Assembly: GCF_007988885.1 (NCBI RefSeq)
Contig: NZ_BJUZ01000002.1
Span: 372,001 to 436,000, forward strand
Source: Gluconobacter wancherniae NBRC 103581
GTDB taxonomy: Bacteria > Pseudomonadota > Alphaproteobacteria > Acetobacterales > Acetobacteraceae
DNA: 64,000 bases
Reading direction: 5' to 3'
Part shown: one piece after another, positions 53,098-61,948 of the stretch
How the letters are laid out: every line of letters begins with the position of its first letter
Numbering within the stretch: position 1 is the stretch's first letter
Notes under the pieces: model-generated
Databases searched by the model: none
What the model was told of the DNA's origin: nothing
What the model saw: only the letters and a program-made list of their open reading frames with translations
Program-made: the position numbers and the translations under genes

Positions 53098-53397
53098 TCA
53101 GATAGCCGCGAGGACGGCAGCCATTAGCCCAGGGAAGCGTTCATCGAGTTCCTGCCGACGCAGGGAGTTATGATGCTGTACACCCTCAATGCGTGTGTGG
53201 ACGATGCCGCTTTCTCTCAGAACCTGAAAATGATGGGACATGCTGGATTTCGGACGTTTGCCAACTAGTGCAGCGCAGTTTGCTTCCCCCATCGAATGAA
53301 GGCGTTTGACGATATCGAGCCGCACAGGGTCCGCGAGTGCGCGCAGGACGGATACGATATCCAGTGTTGTCAGGTCCGGGTGGTCATATGCGGGCAT
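53098..53397 (-). CDS. ArsR-family transcriptional regulator
   Basis: 99-residue winged-helix repressor: VLRALADPVRLDIVKRL, SSMSHHFQVLRESGIVHTRIEG (recognition helix), C-terminal helix. Metal-binding CxC motif of ArsR/SmtB is absent; a single Cys in ANCAALVG is present, so redox or organic-ligand sensing is more likely than metal. It diverges from an Old Yellow Enzyme gene with a palindrome in the shared promoter. Confidence 0.92.
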   Translation of the reverse strand: MPAYDHPDLTTLDIVSVLRALADPVRLDIVKRLHSMGEANCAALVGKRPKSSMSHHFQVLRESGIVHTRIEGVQHHNSLRRQELDERFPGLMAAVLAAI

Positions 53398-53417
53398 GGG
53401 CGAGGTGTATCACGCGC

Positions 53418-53446
53418 TTGAAGAATGATCACAATATTCCTATAGT
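53418..53446 (+). promoter_or_regulatory. promoter of OYE gene
   Basis: TTGAAG, 17-base spacer, TATAGT: near-consensus housekeeping promoter 48 bases before the OYE start. Its -10 overlaps the palindrome at 53442-53465. Confidence 0.7.
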
Positions 53447-53465
53447 TCGATTGTTGTCGAACTAT
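53442..53465. promoter_or_regulatory. ArsR operator candidate
   Basis: ATAGTTCG-N8-CGAACTAT: 8-base perfect arms overlapping the -10 and start point of the OYE promoter, a layout expected for repression by the divergent ArsR protein. Confidence 0.7.
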
Positions 53466-53493
53466 TGGTGTTTCGATGCAAGGAGTGATTAAC

Positions 53494-54570
53494 ATGCCTA
53501 GCCTGTTCGATTCCATCGACCTTGGCGCAGTTCACGCTGCCAATCGCATCATCATGTCGCCCCTGACGCGTGCGCGTGCCACCGAGGGAGCTGTTCCTAC
53601 GCCTCTCATGGTTGAATATTACGCCCAGCGCGCTGGCGCCGGTCTTATTATTTCGGAAGCCACAGGAATTTCACGAGAAGGTCTTGGCTGGCCCTGGGCT
53701 CCAGGAATCTGGAGTGCAGAGCAGGTGGCCGCCTGGAAGCCGATCACCAAGGCCGTTCATGAGCGTGGTGGGAAAATTGTATGCCAGCTTTGGCATATGG
53801 GCCGTATGGTTCATTCGTCTGTGACAGGGCTTCAGCCGGTCTCGGCGTCTCCGACGACTGCTCCCGGGCAATCCCATACTTATGAGGGCAAGAAGCCCTA
53901 TGAAGAAGCCCGCGAGCTTCGAGTTGATGAAATTCCTCGTATTCTGGCTGATTATGAGAATGCGGCACGGAATGCGATTGAAGCCGGGTTTGACGGTGTT
54001 CAGATACACGCTGCGAATGGCTATCTGATCGACGAATTCCTGCGTGATGGAACCAACCATCGCAAGGACGAGTACGGTGGGGCCCCAGAGAATCGGATCC
54101 GTTTGCTTCGTGAAGTGACAGAGCGCGTTGTGGCCACGATCGGTGCGGATCGTACAAGCGTGCGTCTATCGCCAAATGGTGACACGCAGGGCACCGATGA
54201 CAGCGCGCCGGAAAAGGTTTTCGTGCCCGCTGCGAAGGTTTTGCAGGATCTGGGCGTGGCATGGCTTGAACTGCGTGAGCCGGGGCCTGAAGGAACGTTT
54301 GGCAAGACTGACGAACCGAAGCTGTCCCCTGAAATTCGTAAGGTGTTTAGTCGTCCTCTGGTCCTCAATCAGGATTATACGCTTGAGGATGCTCAGAAGG
54401 CTGTCTCTTCCGGTCTGGCCGATGCTGTGAGTTTTGGGCGCAAATTTATTGCAAACCCGGATCTCCCTCGCCGCTTTGCTGAAGAAATCCCTTTGGCGAA
54501 GGACGACATGGCGACATGGTACAGTCAGGGCCCAAAGGGTTACACGGACTACCCCTTCGCGGATGAATAA
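53494..54570 (+). CDS. Old Yellow Enzyme (NemA/ene-reductase family)
   Basis: FMN-dependent NAD(P)H oxidoreductase that reduces activated C=C bonds and nitro compounds. The 358-residue TIM barrel has the FMN region IIMSPLTRARATEG, QLWHMGRM, substrate His/Asn in IHAANGYLIDEFLRDGTN, then DEYGGAPENR and SFGRKFIANPDLPRRF, ending KGYTDYPF. AGGAG lies 8 bases before the ATG. Probably repressed by the divergent ArsR protein and induced by electrophiles (inference). Its paralogue is at 59374-60492. Confidence 0.93.
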   Translation: MPSLFDSIDLGAVHAANRIIMSPLTRARATEGAVPTPLMVEYYAQRAGAGLIISEATGISREGLGWPWAPGIWSAEQVAAWKPITKAVHERGGKIVCQLWHMGRMVHSSVTGLQPVSASPTTAPGQSHTYEGKKPYEEARELRVDEIPRILADYENAARNAIEAGFDGVQIHAANGYLIDEFLRDGTNHRKDEYGGAPENRIRLLREVTERVVATIGADRTSVRLSPNGDTQGTDDSAPEKVFVPAAKVLQDLGVAWLELREPGPEGTFGKTDEPKLSPEIRKVFSRPLVLNQDYTLEDAQKAVSSGLADAVSFGRKFIANPDLPRRFAEEIPLAKDDMATWYSQGPKGYTDYPFADE

Positions 54571-54574
54571 TTGT

Positions 54575-54608
54575 TAAATATGGGCGGTGCCCGTGCCGCC
54601 CATATTTA
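54575..54608. terminator. convergent terminator, OYE gene / rlmB
   Basis: 13-base perfect arms TAAATATGGGCGG / CCGCCCATATTTA with an 8-base loop; A/T ends on both sides allow bidirectional action. Confidence 0.85.
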
Positions 54609-54614
54609 TGGGTT

Positions 54615-55403
54615 TTAGCTGGCGATCGCTGTGCGTGCCAGTTCGTAGAGTGCGACGGCTGCCGCGTTGGAAACATTCAGGCTTTCCATATTTCCGGGCA
54701 TATAGACACTCGTGATTTCATCGCATGTTTCGCGGGTAAGGCGGCGCAGGCCAGCCCCCTCTGCGCCCAGCACGAGAGCGACGCGGCGTTCTCCGAAGCT
54801 GGTACCATTCAGACGGGTTCCCCCGGCGTCCAGTCCCACGACCCACAGCCCCTCCTGTTGCAGGGCTGCGAGTGCTCGGGACAAATTAACCTCTCTCAAC
54901 ACCGGGACGACATCGAGGGCACCAGAGGCGGCCTTCGCCATGGCGCCTGTTTCTGGTGGGGTATTTCGGTCCTGAACCAGAACCGCTGCAGCGCCGAAAG
55001 CTGCGGCAGAACGTAGAATTGCACCGATGTTACGCGGGTCCGTTACCTGGTCCAGAACAAGAATTGGGCCCGGGCGGTCAAGCGCATCAAGGATCGATGG
55101 GGGTGTCAGAGGCTCGACGCGCAGGCATACGCCCTGATGCACGGCATCGCGTTCACACAGACGGTCCAGCCTTTCGCGATCCACGATCTGTGGTGAACGA
55201 TCTGGATGTCGTGCACGGATCGTTGCACCGGCTTCTACGGTTGTCAGCAGTTCGTGCACAACGCGTTCCGGGTTGGAGAGCGCTGCGTCTACTGCATGCA
55301 GGCCATAGATCCAGTAACCCGCACCAGCAGCAGGTTTCGCGGAGCGGCCTGCGCGGGCGGGCGTGGAGGAGGACTGAGAGCGGGATGAGGATCTTCTTGC
55401 CAT
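54615..55403 (-). CDS. rlmB: 23S rRNA (guanosine-2'-O)-methyltransferase RlmB-type
   Basis: SpoU-family 2'-O-ribose methyltransferase. The 262-residue product has a basic Ser-rich N-terminal tail, an L30-like substrate-binding domain (YWIYGLHAVDAAL, EPLTPPSILDAL), and the SPOUT knot domain with LDQVTDPRNIGAILRSAAAFG, VLGAEGAGLRRLT and MESLNVSNAAAVALYE. RlmB (G2251) is the closest role, TrmH the alternative. The ATG at 55403 is chosen; an in-frame TTG at 55424 is possible. The start is 69 bases from tRNA-Tyr, divergent. Confidence 0.9.
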   Translation of the reverse strand: MARRSSSRSQSSSTPARAGRSAKPAAGAGYWIYGLHAVDAALSNPERVVHELLTTVEAGATIRARHPDRSPQIVDRERLDRLCERDAVHQGVCLRVEPLTPPSILDALDRPGPILVLDQVTDPRNIGAILRSAAAFGAAAVLVQDRNTPPETGAMAKAASGALDVVPVLREVNLSRALAALQQEGLWVVGLDAGGTRLNGTSFGERRVALVLGAEGAGLRRLTRETCDEITSVYMPGNMESLNVSNAAAVALYELARTAIAS

Positions 55404-55431
55404 GAAAAGGCATATAATCGACAAACAGCGA

Positions 55432-55460
55432 TTGACATAGCGCCGGATCCGCCATATTCC
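55432..55460 (+). promoter_or_regulatory. promoter of tRNA-Tyr
   Basis: Perfect -35 TTGACA, 17-base spacer, -10 TATTCC, followed 12 bases later by the tRNA 5' end. Confidence 0.75.
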
Positions 55461-55472
55461 AGCCGCCGACCC

Positions 55473-55558
55473 GGAGAGGTGCCCGAGTGGCTAAAGGGGG
55501 CGGACTGTAAATCCGCTGGCGTACGCCTACGTTGGTTCGAATCCAACTCTCTCCACCA
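55473..55558 (+). tRNA. tRNA-Tyr (anticodon GTA)
   Basis: 86 bases including encoded CCA. Acceptor stem GGAGAGG / TCTCTCC, anticodon stem-loop with GTA at 55507-55509, class II long variable arm, and T-loop GGTTCGAATCC. Class II structure with GTA identifies tyrosine. Confidence 0.97.
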
Positions 55559-55912
55559 GGTCTCCTCATTTCGCTCATAAAGATCAATTATTTAGTGGGT
55601 CAGCTGCTTGTCTGACTCATGTTGAAGTTTGGGCTTTAGAGGTATCTTGGGGAATTTTCTTCGGAAGGCTGCTTGTAGGGCATCTTGCGAGTAGAAAATT
55701 ATGACTCTGTTTTTGAGTAATTGCTAAGCTGGACTTATCATAGCTAGCTGCCCATTTCCGAGAAATTTGGTTATGACAAATACGGAAGCATTCTTGTCTC
55801 CGTTGTATAAAATTAATTTTAAATCACGATTATGTGAATAATTCTGAAGGTATTATTTACTAAAGAGAAACTTCAGTCTGAGATAATGCCCTTGCAATGA
55901 AAGGGTAGCGCG
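55559..55912. other. AT-rich intergenic region after tRNA-Tyr
   Basis: About 350 bases without a supported gene and lower in G+C than the flanks. No integrase gene, direct repeat of the tRNA 3' end, or other attachment-site feature was seen, so integration at this tRNA is not supported. It must hold the promoter of the next gene. Confidence 0.55.
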
Positions 55913-58246
55913 TTGACGGTCTTTGAATGCATATGGGTTCAACATGATCGATTAAAAGTTATTCTCGCAGCGTTTATTCTGCTTTTGACTGTGCTGGCGA
56001 TGTTCACATTGCTGGCGCGAAGCGCAGAATGTGATGCTCGTCGTCGGAATAGCTGGAAAGCCGTGGCAGCATTCGCTGGCGGACTTGGCATCTGGGCAAC
56101 CCATTTCGTCGCGATGCTGGCTTATCGTGGCGCTGTCGTCATGGCTTTCGATCCGCTCCTGACTGCATTGTCGTCTGTGATAGTCGTCTTGGGGCTTTGG
56201 GGAGCGCTGAGGCTTCCGGGTGGAGGAGGTATTGTCCGCTCTCAGACAGCAGCGCTTATCTCAACCGCAGCCATCGCTGCCATGCACTACATAGGCATGC
56301 AAGCCACGCGTGCTGCCGCACAAATTCACTATAATGCAGAGCCAGTTATTCTAGGAATAATTACGACAGACTTATTGCTGGGCGCAGCTTTTTTGTTCTT
56401 CGAGCGCTTGACCGGCTGGGGCCGTGTGTGGTTGCCGGCAATGCTTACCTTTCTGGGCGTGTGTGTTTTACATTTCAGCGGGATGTCTGCGACCAGCTTT
56501 ATTCCGGATCCCAGCTTACCCAAGGTGATAGTGGGGGGGCTCGGTCGTATCTGGCTGATCGACGCTGTGTCGATTGTCGCTGGAGCTGTAACGATAATGA
56601 CGATGGTCGCTGTAGTGATCGATCGTTATCTCACCGATCTCAAAGGGTTTGCGGAAGCAACGTTAGAGGGCGTTGCTATTGTTCGTGAGGGGCGCATCGT
56701 CGAAGTGAACAGCGCCTTCGCGCAACTGGTTGGTACCACTGAGAAGGCACTCATAGGCGCTAATCCGGATAATTACCTTTTGTTAGCAGATGGTTTGCCG
56801 ACAGACATGACGCGAAACATGCCAGTTGAAGCTGCGTCACGCGACAACCCGAATCTTCATATTTTTGAATTGGCTGTTCGAACGATTGAATATCGGGGTC
56901 GGCCGTGCCAGGTGCTCGCGCTCAGAGATCTGACTGCACAAAAAGAAGCGCAGCGTCAGGTTTCGCATTTGGCCCTTCACGACGCTCTGACTGATTTGCC
57001 TAATCGTACACTTTTCAAAGAGCAACTTGATCACGCGATGGCGTGGGCTGCACGGACACGAAATCCCGTTGCAATTCTGGCTCTTGATCTCGACAGGTTT
57101 AAAGCTGTCAACGACCTGTTTGGCCATGCTGAAGGTGACCGGGTATTGAAGGCGGTTGCAGATATTCTACAGCGTTGCGTTCGTGGCGTGGACACTGTGG
57201 CGCGTATTGGCGGCGACGAATTTGTCATCCTTCAACTTGGGGGTATGCAGCCAGACGGTGCACGCCTGCTGTCGGAGCGGATTTTCAAGACGTTCAAAGA
57301 AGAAATGAACGTTGCTGTTGACCCTGTGGCCGTTGGCACAAGTATTGGGGTCGCCATCTCTTCTCAGGATGGTCATGACGGCGAGACGCTACGGCATGCT
57401 GCTGACATTGCATTATATAGAGCGAAATCAGCCGGTCGTGGCGTCGCGGCATTTTATGACCCTGAGATGGATCGGGAGGCGCGTGAACGACGACAGCTTG
57501 AAACTGATTTGCGCCACGCAATTTCGCGCAATCAACTCCATCTTGCTTATCAGCCGCTTGTTAACGCCGTGAATGGTGTCTGTTCAGGTTATGAGGCTCT
57601 GCTCCGATGGTCGCATCCTGATCGTGGTGAGGTGCTGCCTGACAGTTTTATTCCGATCGCTGAGGAAACAGGGTCCATTATAGCTCTGGGAGAGTGGGTA
57701 CTCCGGGAGGCTTGTCTGACAGCAGCCCAGTGGGAGCCTCATCTGTCCATCGCAGTTAACGTGTCGCCGGTTCAGTTCCGCTTGGCCAACCTTGCTGAGA
57801 TGGTGGCCAAAGTCTTAGCGGAGACCAACCTTGCACCAATCCGCCTTCAGTTGGAGATCACCGAAACTGCGCTCATGAAAGATAGGATGATTACGCTGGG
57901 CACGCTTTATAAACTCAAGCGTCTGGGTGTCAGTATCGTGATGGATGATTTCGGAACGGGCTATTCTTCGCTCAGTAACTTACAGAGCTTTCCTTTTGAC
58001 AAAATCAAGATTGATCGCAGCTTTATTTCAACGATGGAGGGTGGTGGTAGCGCACGAGCGATCGTTCGTGCGATCGTGGGGCTTGGGCGTGGTCTTAACC
58101 TTCCCGTAGTGGCCGAAGGCGTCGAAACTGAAGCGCAGCATAAAATGGTCATTGAGGAGGGGTGCACCGAGGCTCAGGGTTATCTGTTCGGTCGACCCGG
58201 CAGCATGATGGTTATTGCGAGTAAAACATTTGCTGAGGCTGGTTGA
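55913..58246 (+). CDS. MHYT-PAS-GGDEF-EAL c-di-GMP signalling protein
   Basis: 777 residues. An N-terminal MHYT sensor of about seven helices has the three repeats WATHFVAMLA, MHYIGMQA and LHFSGMSA, proposed to bind copper and sense O2, CO or NO. A PAS-like domain (AEATLEGVAIVREGRIVEVNSAF, about 250-350) precedes an intact GGDEF domain (RIGGDEF with I-site RGVD five residues before) and an intact EAL domain (GYEALLRW, EITETAL, MDDFGTGYSSL, KIDRSF, EGVETEAQ). Both activities look possible. The start is TTG at 55913 with AAGGG 7 bases upstream; there is no in-frame ATG before the first helix. Confidence 0.92.
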   Translation: MTVFECIWVQHDRLKVILAAFILLLTVLAMFTLLARSAECDARRRNSWKAVAAFAGGLGIWATHFVAMLAYRGAVVMAFDPLLTALSSVIVVLGLWGALRLPGGGGIVRSQTAALISTAAIAAMHYIGMQATRAAAQIHYNAEPVILGIITTDLLLGAAFLFFERLTGWGRVWLPAMLTFLGVCVLHFSGMSATSFIPDPSLPKVIVGGLGRIWLIDAVSIVAGAVTIMTMVAVVIDRYLTDLKGFAEATLEGVAIVREGRIVEVNSAFAQLVGTTEKALIGANPDNYLLLADGLPTDMTRNMPVEAASRDNPNLHIFELAVRTIEYRGRPCQVLALRDLTAQKEAQRQVSHLALHDALTDLPNRTLFKEQLDHAMAWAARTRNPVAILALDLDRFKAVNDLFGHAEGDRVLKAVADILQRCVRGVDTVARIGGDEFVILQLGGMQPDGARLLSERIFKTFKEEMNVAVDPVAVGTSIGVAISSQDGHDGETLRHAADIALYRAKSAGRGVAAFYDPEMDREARERRQLETDLRHAISRNQLHLAYQPLVNAVNGVCSGYEALLRWSHPDRGEVLPDSFIPIAEETGSIIALGEWVLREACLTAAQWEPHLSIAVNVSPVQFRLANLAEMVAKVLAETNLAPIRLQLEITETALMKDRMITLGTLYKLKRLGVSIVMDDFGTGYSSLSNLQSFPFDKIKIDRSFISTMEGGGSARAIVRAIVGLGRGLNLPVVAEGVETEAQHKMVIEEGCTEAQGYLFGRPGSMMVIASKTFAEAG

Positions 58247-58340
58247 GGTTTTCTTTGCGTCTTTGTTCTGGAGGCGTATGAAAACTCGCTTGTTTCGAAA
58301 TAGTCTATCCGCATGTGGAATAGTTGGGCATCATCATTCC

Positions 58341-59216
58341 ATGCATGCACGTTTTGTTTTTCTCTCGCTAATCCTGTTCAGCGTTCCGGCACACGCGGCG
58401 GTGTCGAGCCCTTCGGAGATCGTTGCTCATGCACCACAGAGCGCGTGGCGTAAGGTCGCTCCAGATCGGCTCCTGTTGATGACGACTGCTGATGGGAAAA
58501 GAATCATGATTGAGCTCGCTCCTGAATTCGCGCCGGTGCATGTTGCGAATGTCGTGCGTCTTGCACGCGCTCATGCGTGGGATGATGGGGCCGTCATTCG
58601 TGTGCAGGATAATTATGTTGTTCAGTGGCGCGTACGGGATGAAAAGGCTGCCTTGCCACGTGGTTTCGTGGAGCATCCTCCCGCTGAATATGACAGGCCT
58701 GTGCCGGGCACTGGCTTTCGTTCGCTCGGCTATCCTGATTCCTATGCCCCCATGGCTGGCATTGCAGCCGGTTGGGGTGTGGGGAGTGATGGGAAGCGGA
58801 TTTGGCCTGCACAGTGTTATGGGGCTGTGGGTGTGGCTCGTGACATGCCGCCAGATACGGGCGATGGGCGTGAGCTTTATGTTGTGAATGGTGAAGCGCC
58901 GCGCCAGCTTGACCGTAATCTTGCGGTTGTCGGACGGGTTCTTGTGGGAATGGAGGAGCTTGCTGCGCTCCCTCGTGGAACCGGGCCACTGGGGTTTTAT
59001 ACGGATGCACGCCAGAATATTCAGATCAAGAATGTGATGCTTGTTGCCGATCTGCCGCTGGCGGAACAGCCGAATGTGCAGACGATGCGAACTGAAAGTC
59101 ATTCTTTCGGAGCTTATGTCGCTGCCCGTGCGGCTCGGAAAGATCCGTTTTTTGTGCATGCTGCGCGTGGCGTTGCGCTGTGTAATGTGCCGATCCCGTC
59201 GCGGGAGATCCGATAG
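58341..59216 (+). CDS. exported cyclophilin-type peptidyl-prolyl isomerase-like protein
   Basis: 291 residues. A signal peptide (RFVFLSLILFSVPAHA) precedes a cyclophilin-like core: TTADGKRIMIELAPEFAPVHVANVVRLARAHAWDDGAVIRVQDNYVVQWRV, with later GVARDMPPDTGDGRELYVVNG and GRVLVGMEELAALPRG. Classic catalytic Arg-Phe-Phe and Gln motifs are altered (VQWRVRDE), and insertions enlarge it, so isomerase activity is uncertain. The ATG at 58341 is chosen for the signal peptide; an ATG at 58278 has GGAGG only 3 bases upstream and would add 21 residues. Confidence 0.82.
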   Translation: MHARFVFLSLILFSVPAHAAVSSPSEIVAHAPQSAWRKVAPDRLLLMTTADGKRIMIELAPEFAPVHVANVVRLARAHAWDDGAVIRVQDNYVVQWRVRDEKAALPRGFVEHPPAEYDRPVPGTGFRSLGYPDSYAPMAGIAAGWGVGSDGKRIWPAQCYGAVGVARDMPPDTGDGRELYVVNGEAPRQLDRNLAVVGRVLVGMEELAALPRGTGPLGFYTDARQNIQIKNVMLVADLPLAEQPNVQTMRTESHSFGAYVAARAARKDPFFVHAARGVALCNVPIPSREIR

Positions 59217-59310
59217 TTCAATTTGGCCGCGCAGCGCGTTTATTCCAGAATGGAATTTCATCTATGTCATTAAGCTGTCTGCCAGTTTTGCGCGTGAGTG
59301 TTCATTCCTT

Positions 59311-59329
59311 GTTGTGACAGTTTCACAAC
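59311..59329. promoter_or_regulatory. palindrome upstream of second OYE gene
   Basis: GTTGTGA-CAGTT-TCACAAC, 7-base perfect arms with 5-base spacer, 44 bases before the OYE start; a likely repressor site. No regulator gene is adjacent. Confidence 0.6.
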
Positions 59330-59373
59330 CCTGCACTGCTTGGAAAAGTAGTTCAGAACAGGAATGATTTAAC

Positions 59374-60492
59374 ATGGCTGATCTTCTTTTTTCTCCGAAA
59401 TTCGTAGGCCCTGGGCGGCTTGAACATCGGGTTGTCATGGCGCCGTTAACCAGAATGCGCTCAAGCGCTGGCAACCTGCCCAATGATCTGATGCTTGAAT
59501 ACTATATCCAGCGCGCGACGCCGGGTGGTCTGCTGATTTCCGAGGCGTCTCCGGTTGCTCTGACCGGCTATGGTTTTGAGCGTGCGGCAGGCATATATGA
59601 CGATGCACAGATACTTGGATGGAAGCGCATTACAGACGCCGTCCATGCAAAAGGCGGCCGGATGATGCTGCAGTTGTGGCATGTTGGTCGGCAGTCTGCG
59701 CGTGTTCTTCAACCTGACGGTGCAGCGCCCCTTGCGCCGTCTGCAATCCGGTCTGAGGGTACAGCTTGGACGCTGAACGGCACAGTGCCGTACGATATGC
59801 CCCGCGCGCTTGAGCTTGATGAAATTCCGGGGTTGATTGATGCCTACCGTCAGGCTGCTTCGCGCGCATTGAAGGCGGGATTTGACGGTGTCGAAATTCA
59901 TGGCGCCAATGGCTATCTTCCGGACCAGTTCCTTCAGGACGGTACGAACCGGCGGACTGACGCATATGGTGGTCCAGTTGAAAATCGTGCTCGTTTTCTT
60001 CTGGAAGTCACGCAGGCCGCGATTGATGTCTGGGGAAGTGAGCGGGTTGGAGTGCGCCTGACCCCTAGTGGGTCTTATGGTTCAATGTCCGACAGCAACA
60101 GACATGCAACGTTCAGCTATGTTGCGCAGAAGCTTGAGGCGATGGGTGTCACTTATCTGCACATCGTTCAGCCGCGGATTGGTGTGGATGCAGAGCCTGA
60201 TCCTGTGGATGTTTCTGTTTTGCGCCCTCTTTTTTCCCGTACCATTATCGCCGCTGGCGGGTTTACCCGCGAGAGCGCCGAGAAGATGCTGGAGTCCGGG
60301 GATGCTGATCTGATTGCGTTTGGGCGGAGTTTTATTGCCAACCCAGATCTGGTCATGAGACTTCGTAACAGCTTGCCGCTGAATCCGTATGATCGTTCGA
60401 CCTTTTATGGAGGAGATGCCCGCGGCTACACGGATTATCCATTTTATGCTGCCACCAAGGGCGAGGCGACGACTGCCTTTTCGACACTCTGA
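59374..60492 (+). CDS. Old Yellow Enzyme (ene-reductase), second copy
   Basis: 372-residue FMN-dependent ene-reductase, paralogue of the 53494-54570 protein. Motifs: VVMAPLTRMRSSAG, LQLWHVGRQS, VEIHGANGYLPDQFLQDGTN, TDAYGGPVENRARF, IAFGRSFIANPDL, ARGYTDYPF. AGGA lies 10 bases before the ATG. It carries its own operator-like palindrome, different from that of the first OYE, so the two are probably induced separately. Confidence 0.93.
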   Translation: MADLLFSPKFVGPGRLEHRVVMAPLTRMRSSAGNLPNDLMLEYYIQRATPGGLLISEASPVALTGYGFERAAGIYDDAQILGWKRITDAVHAKGGRMMLQLWHVGRQSARVLQPDGAAPLAPSAIRSEGTAWTLNGTVPYDMPRALELDEIPGLIDAYRQAASRALKAGFDGVEIHGANGYLPDQFLQDGTNRRTDAYGGPVENRARFLLEVTQAAIDVWGSERVGVRLTPSGSYGSMSDSNRHATFSYVAQKLEAMGVTYLHIVQPRIGVDAEPDPVDVSVLRPLFSRTIIAAGGFTRESAEKMLESGDADLIAFGRSFIANPDLVMRLRNSLPLNPYDRSTFYGGDARGYTDYPFYAATKGEATTAFSTL

Positions 60493-60506
60493 TAGGGCCA
60501 CTCGTC

Positions 60507-60758
60507 ATGAACGCCGGACATACACATAGTTCTTCAAACCCTGCTGCCGGTATGGAGGCTGGCAGCAGGCCGGTGCATCTTCTTTCTGGGTTTCTCACTC
60601 TGGGCGTCATTCAGCGTGAACTTCCCGGGCCTCTTACGAGCCTTATTCCGACGAGTATCCAGCTTGGTTATGCCGCAGGGTTGTTTCTTCTGGTTCCGGT
60701 CGGGGATCTGCTGGCGACGTTGCTACAGGCACGAAGCTGGATTGGCAGAAGGGCATGA
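60507..60758 (+). pseudogene. MFS transporter remnant
   Basis: 83 codons. The segment SLIPTSIQLGYAAGLFLLVPVGDLL strongly resembles transmembrane helix 2 and the loop motif start of an MFS permease (LTQLGYAAGLLLLVPLGDL in relatives), but the preceding sequence is scrambled and the frame ends after 16 more residues. About 90% of the transporter is missing. It may be translated, but no function is expected. It follows the OYE gene by 14 bases, so an OYE-MFS operon was probably present and has decayed. Confidence 0.65.
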
Positions 60759-60773
60759 GGTCATCATGCCCTA
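60751..60773. terminator. hairpin downstream of mdaB
   Basis: AGGGCATGA / TCATGCCCT, 9-base perfect arms with a 5-base loop, between the MFS remnant and mdaB. No T tract. Confidence 0.5.
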
Positions 60774-60786
60774 TGGGTTTGTGGGG

Positions 60787-61398
60787 TTACTTGTCTGTGG
60801 CTGGCTTGGGGCACTCAAACCCGAGGGTTTGTGCGAGATGCTCACGGTAATGCTGGAGCGTGGTGTTCACTGCCGGAGCTTTGATGACGTCTGTTGCCAG
60901 ATATGTGGGTAGTGGCGTCATACCCAGAAACTGGTTTGCCTTGTGGAAGGGGAAATAGACTGCGTCGACCCCTTTACCTTCAAAGAACTGCGCGGGGTCC
61001 ACGAAGGCTTCTTCCGGGGCGTTCCAGGTCAGGGAAAGCATATATTTTTTGCCCTGAATCATACCGCCTGAGCCATATTTCTGATCAGGGTGTGAGCGGC
61101 TTCGGCCGTCACTTGCGTAGAGGGAGCCGTGGCCTGCGGTAAATACTTCGTCGACGTATTTTTTGACAGTCCACGGAGCTCCCATCCACCAGCCTGGCAT
61201 CTGATAAATGACCAGATCTGCCCACAGGAAATTCTCGACTTCTTCCTGGACGTCGTATCCAGCGTCGATTTTTGTCTGACGGATATTGAAGCCCGCATTC
61301 GACAACAGCTCGACCGCAGCGTCATGGAATGTGTCGTTCAGTCGGCCGTAGGAGTGTGCGAAGGCTTTTGAGCCATTCAGAAGAAGAATGTTTTTCAT
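60787..61398 (-). CDS. mdaB: NAD(P)H:quinone oxidoreductase, MdaB type
   Basis: 203-residue FMN/FAD flavodoxin-fold quinone reductase that makes two-electron reductions and protects against redox-cycling quinones. Motifs: NILLLNGSKAFAHSYGRLNDTF at the N-terminus, DLVIYQMPGWWMGAPWTVKKYVDEVF, LSLTWNAPEEAF, and FPFHKANQFLGM. Full length. Follows the SRPBCC gene by 51 bases on the same strand. Confidence 0.94.
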   Translation of the reverse strand: MKNILLLNGSKAFAHSYGRLNDTFHDAAVELLSNAGFNIRQTKIDAGYDVQEEVENFLWADLVIYQMPGWWMGAPWTVKKYVDEVFTAGHGSLYASDGRSRSHPDQKYGSGGMIQGKKYMLSLTWNAPEEAFVDPAQFFEGKGVDAVYFPFHKANQFLGMTPLPTYLATDVIKAPAVNTTLQHYREHLAQTLGFECPKPATDK

Positions 61399-61449
61399 TG
61401 GATGGTGTCCTGCACGAAAAGGGCTGGGGATGAGGGAGAGCCTGCACGA

Positions 61450-61869
61450 TCAGGCTTTGTGTTCCAGAAGGTTTTTGGCGTGAAGCAGGGCCGATGCGTA
61501 TGCGGAGCGATAACGTTCCCCTGCTTCTGCGGCGCTCAGGCCTATGGGATTGAACTGACTGCTCCAGCTTGCGCGGCACTGATTATCGGATACGGCTGTG
61601 ACTGCGACCTTGCCTCGATAATCCTGAACCGGGTCCGGGCCTTCGACATAGGCGTAGGTGTATGTGCGCTGCTCTTCATTGAAGGTCAGCAGGCGCTCTA
61701 CGATGTGAGAGCCATCTGCGGTTGTGAGGGAACGGACGCGCCCGCCGTTTTGCAGAACGCTTTGTGCGATCATTGGGATCCAGAGGCTCAGGTTGTCAAA
61801 GCCGCCCAAAAGCTCCCAGGCCTGATCGGCGCTTACGGCAATATCAATTTCGCTGATTGCTTCGGTCAT
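61450..61869 (-). CDS. SRPBCC-family (polyketide cyclase-like) protein
   Basis: 139-residue START/SRPBCC fold: ISEIDIAVSADQAWELLGGFDNLSLWIPMI at the start, central strands (RTYTYAYVEGPDPVQDYRGKVAVTAV), and a long C-terminal helix (AEAGERYRSAYASALLHAKNLL). Ligand unknown. It is first in a unit with mdaB; a nested inverted repeat lies upstream. Confidence 0.85.
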   Translation of the reverse strand: MTEAISEIDIAVSADQAWELLGGFDNLSLWIPMIAQSVLQNGGRVRSLTTADGSHIVERLLTFNEEQRTYTYAYVEGPDPVQDYRGKVAVTAVSDNQCRASWSSQFNPIGLSAAEAGERYRSAYASALLHAKNLLEHKA

Positions 61870-61948
61870 ATCGTTTCCCAGCCTGCCTTGATTGCAACGT
61901 GAGCCTGATCATGCAGGGCATAAGTCAGATTGATAATGCGCTCCCGTT

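Noticed and set aside
55773-55841. 22-codon frame after tRNA-Tyr
   Set aside because: Too short, no ribosome-binding site, no neighbour that suggests a leader peptide.
55473-55912. Genomic island attached at tRNA-Tyr
   Set aside because: No integrase, no repeated tRNA 3' end and no mobile genes follow; the next gene is a chromosomal-type signalling protein.
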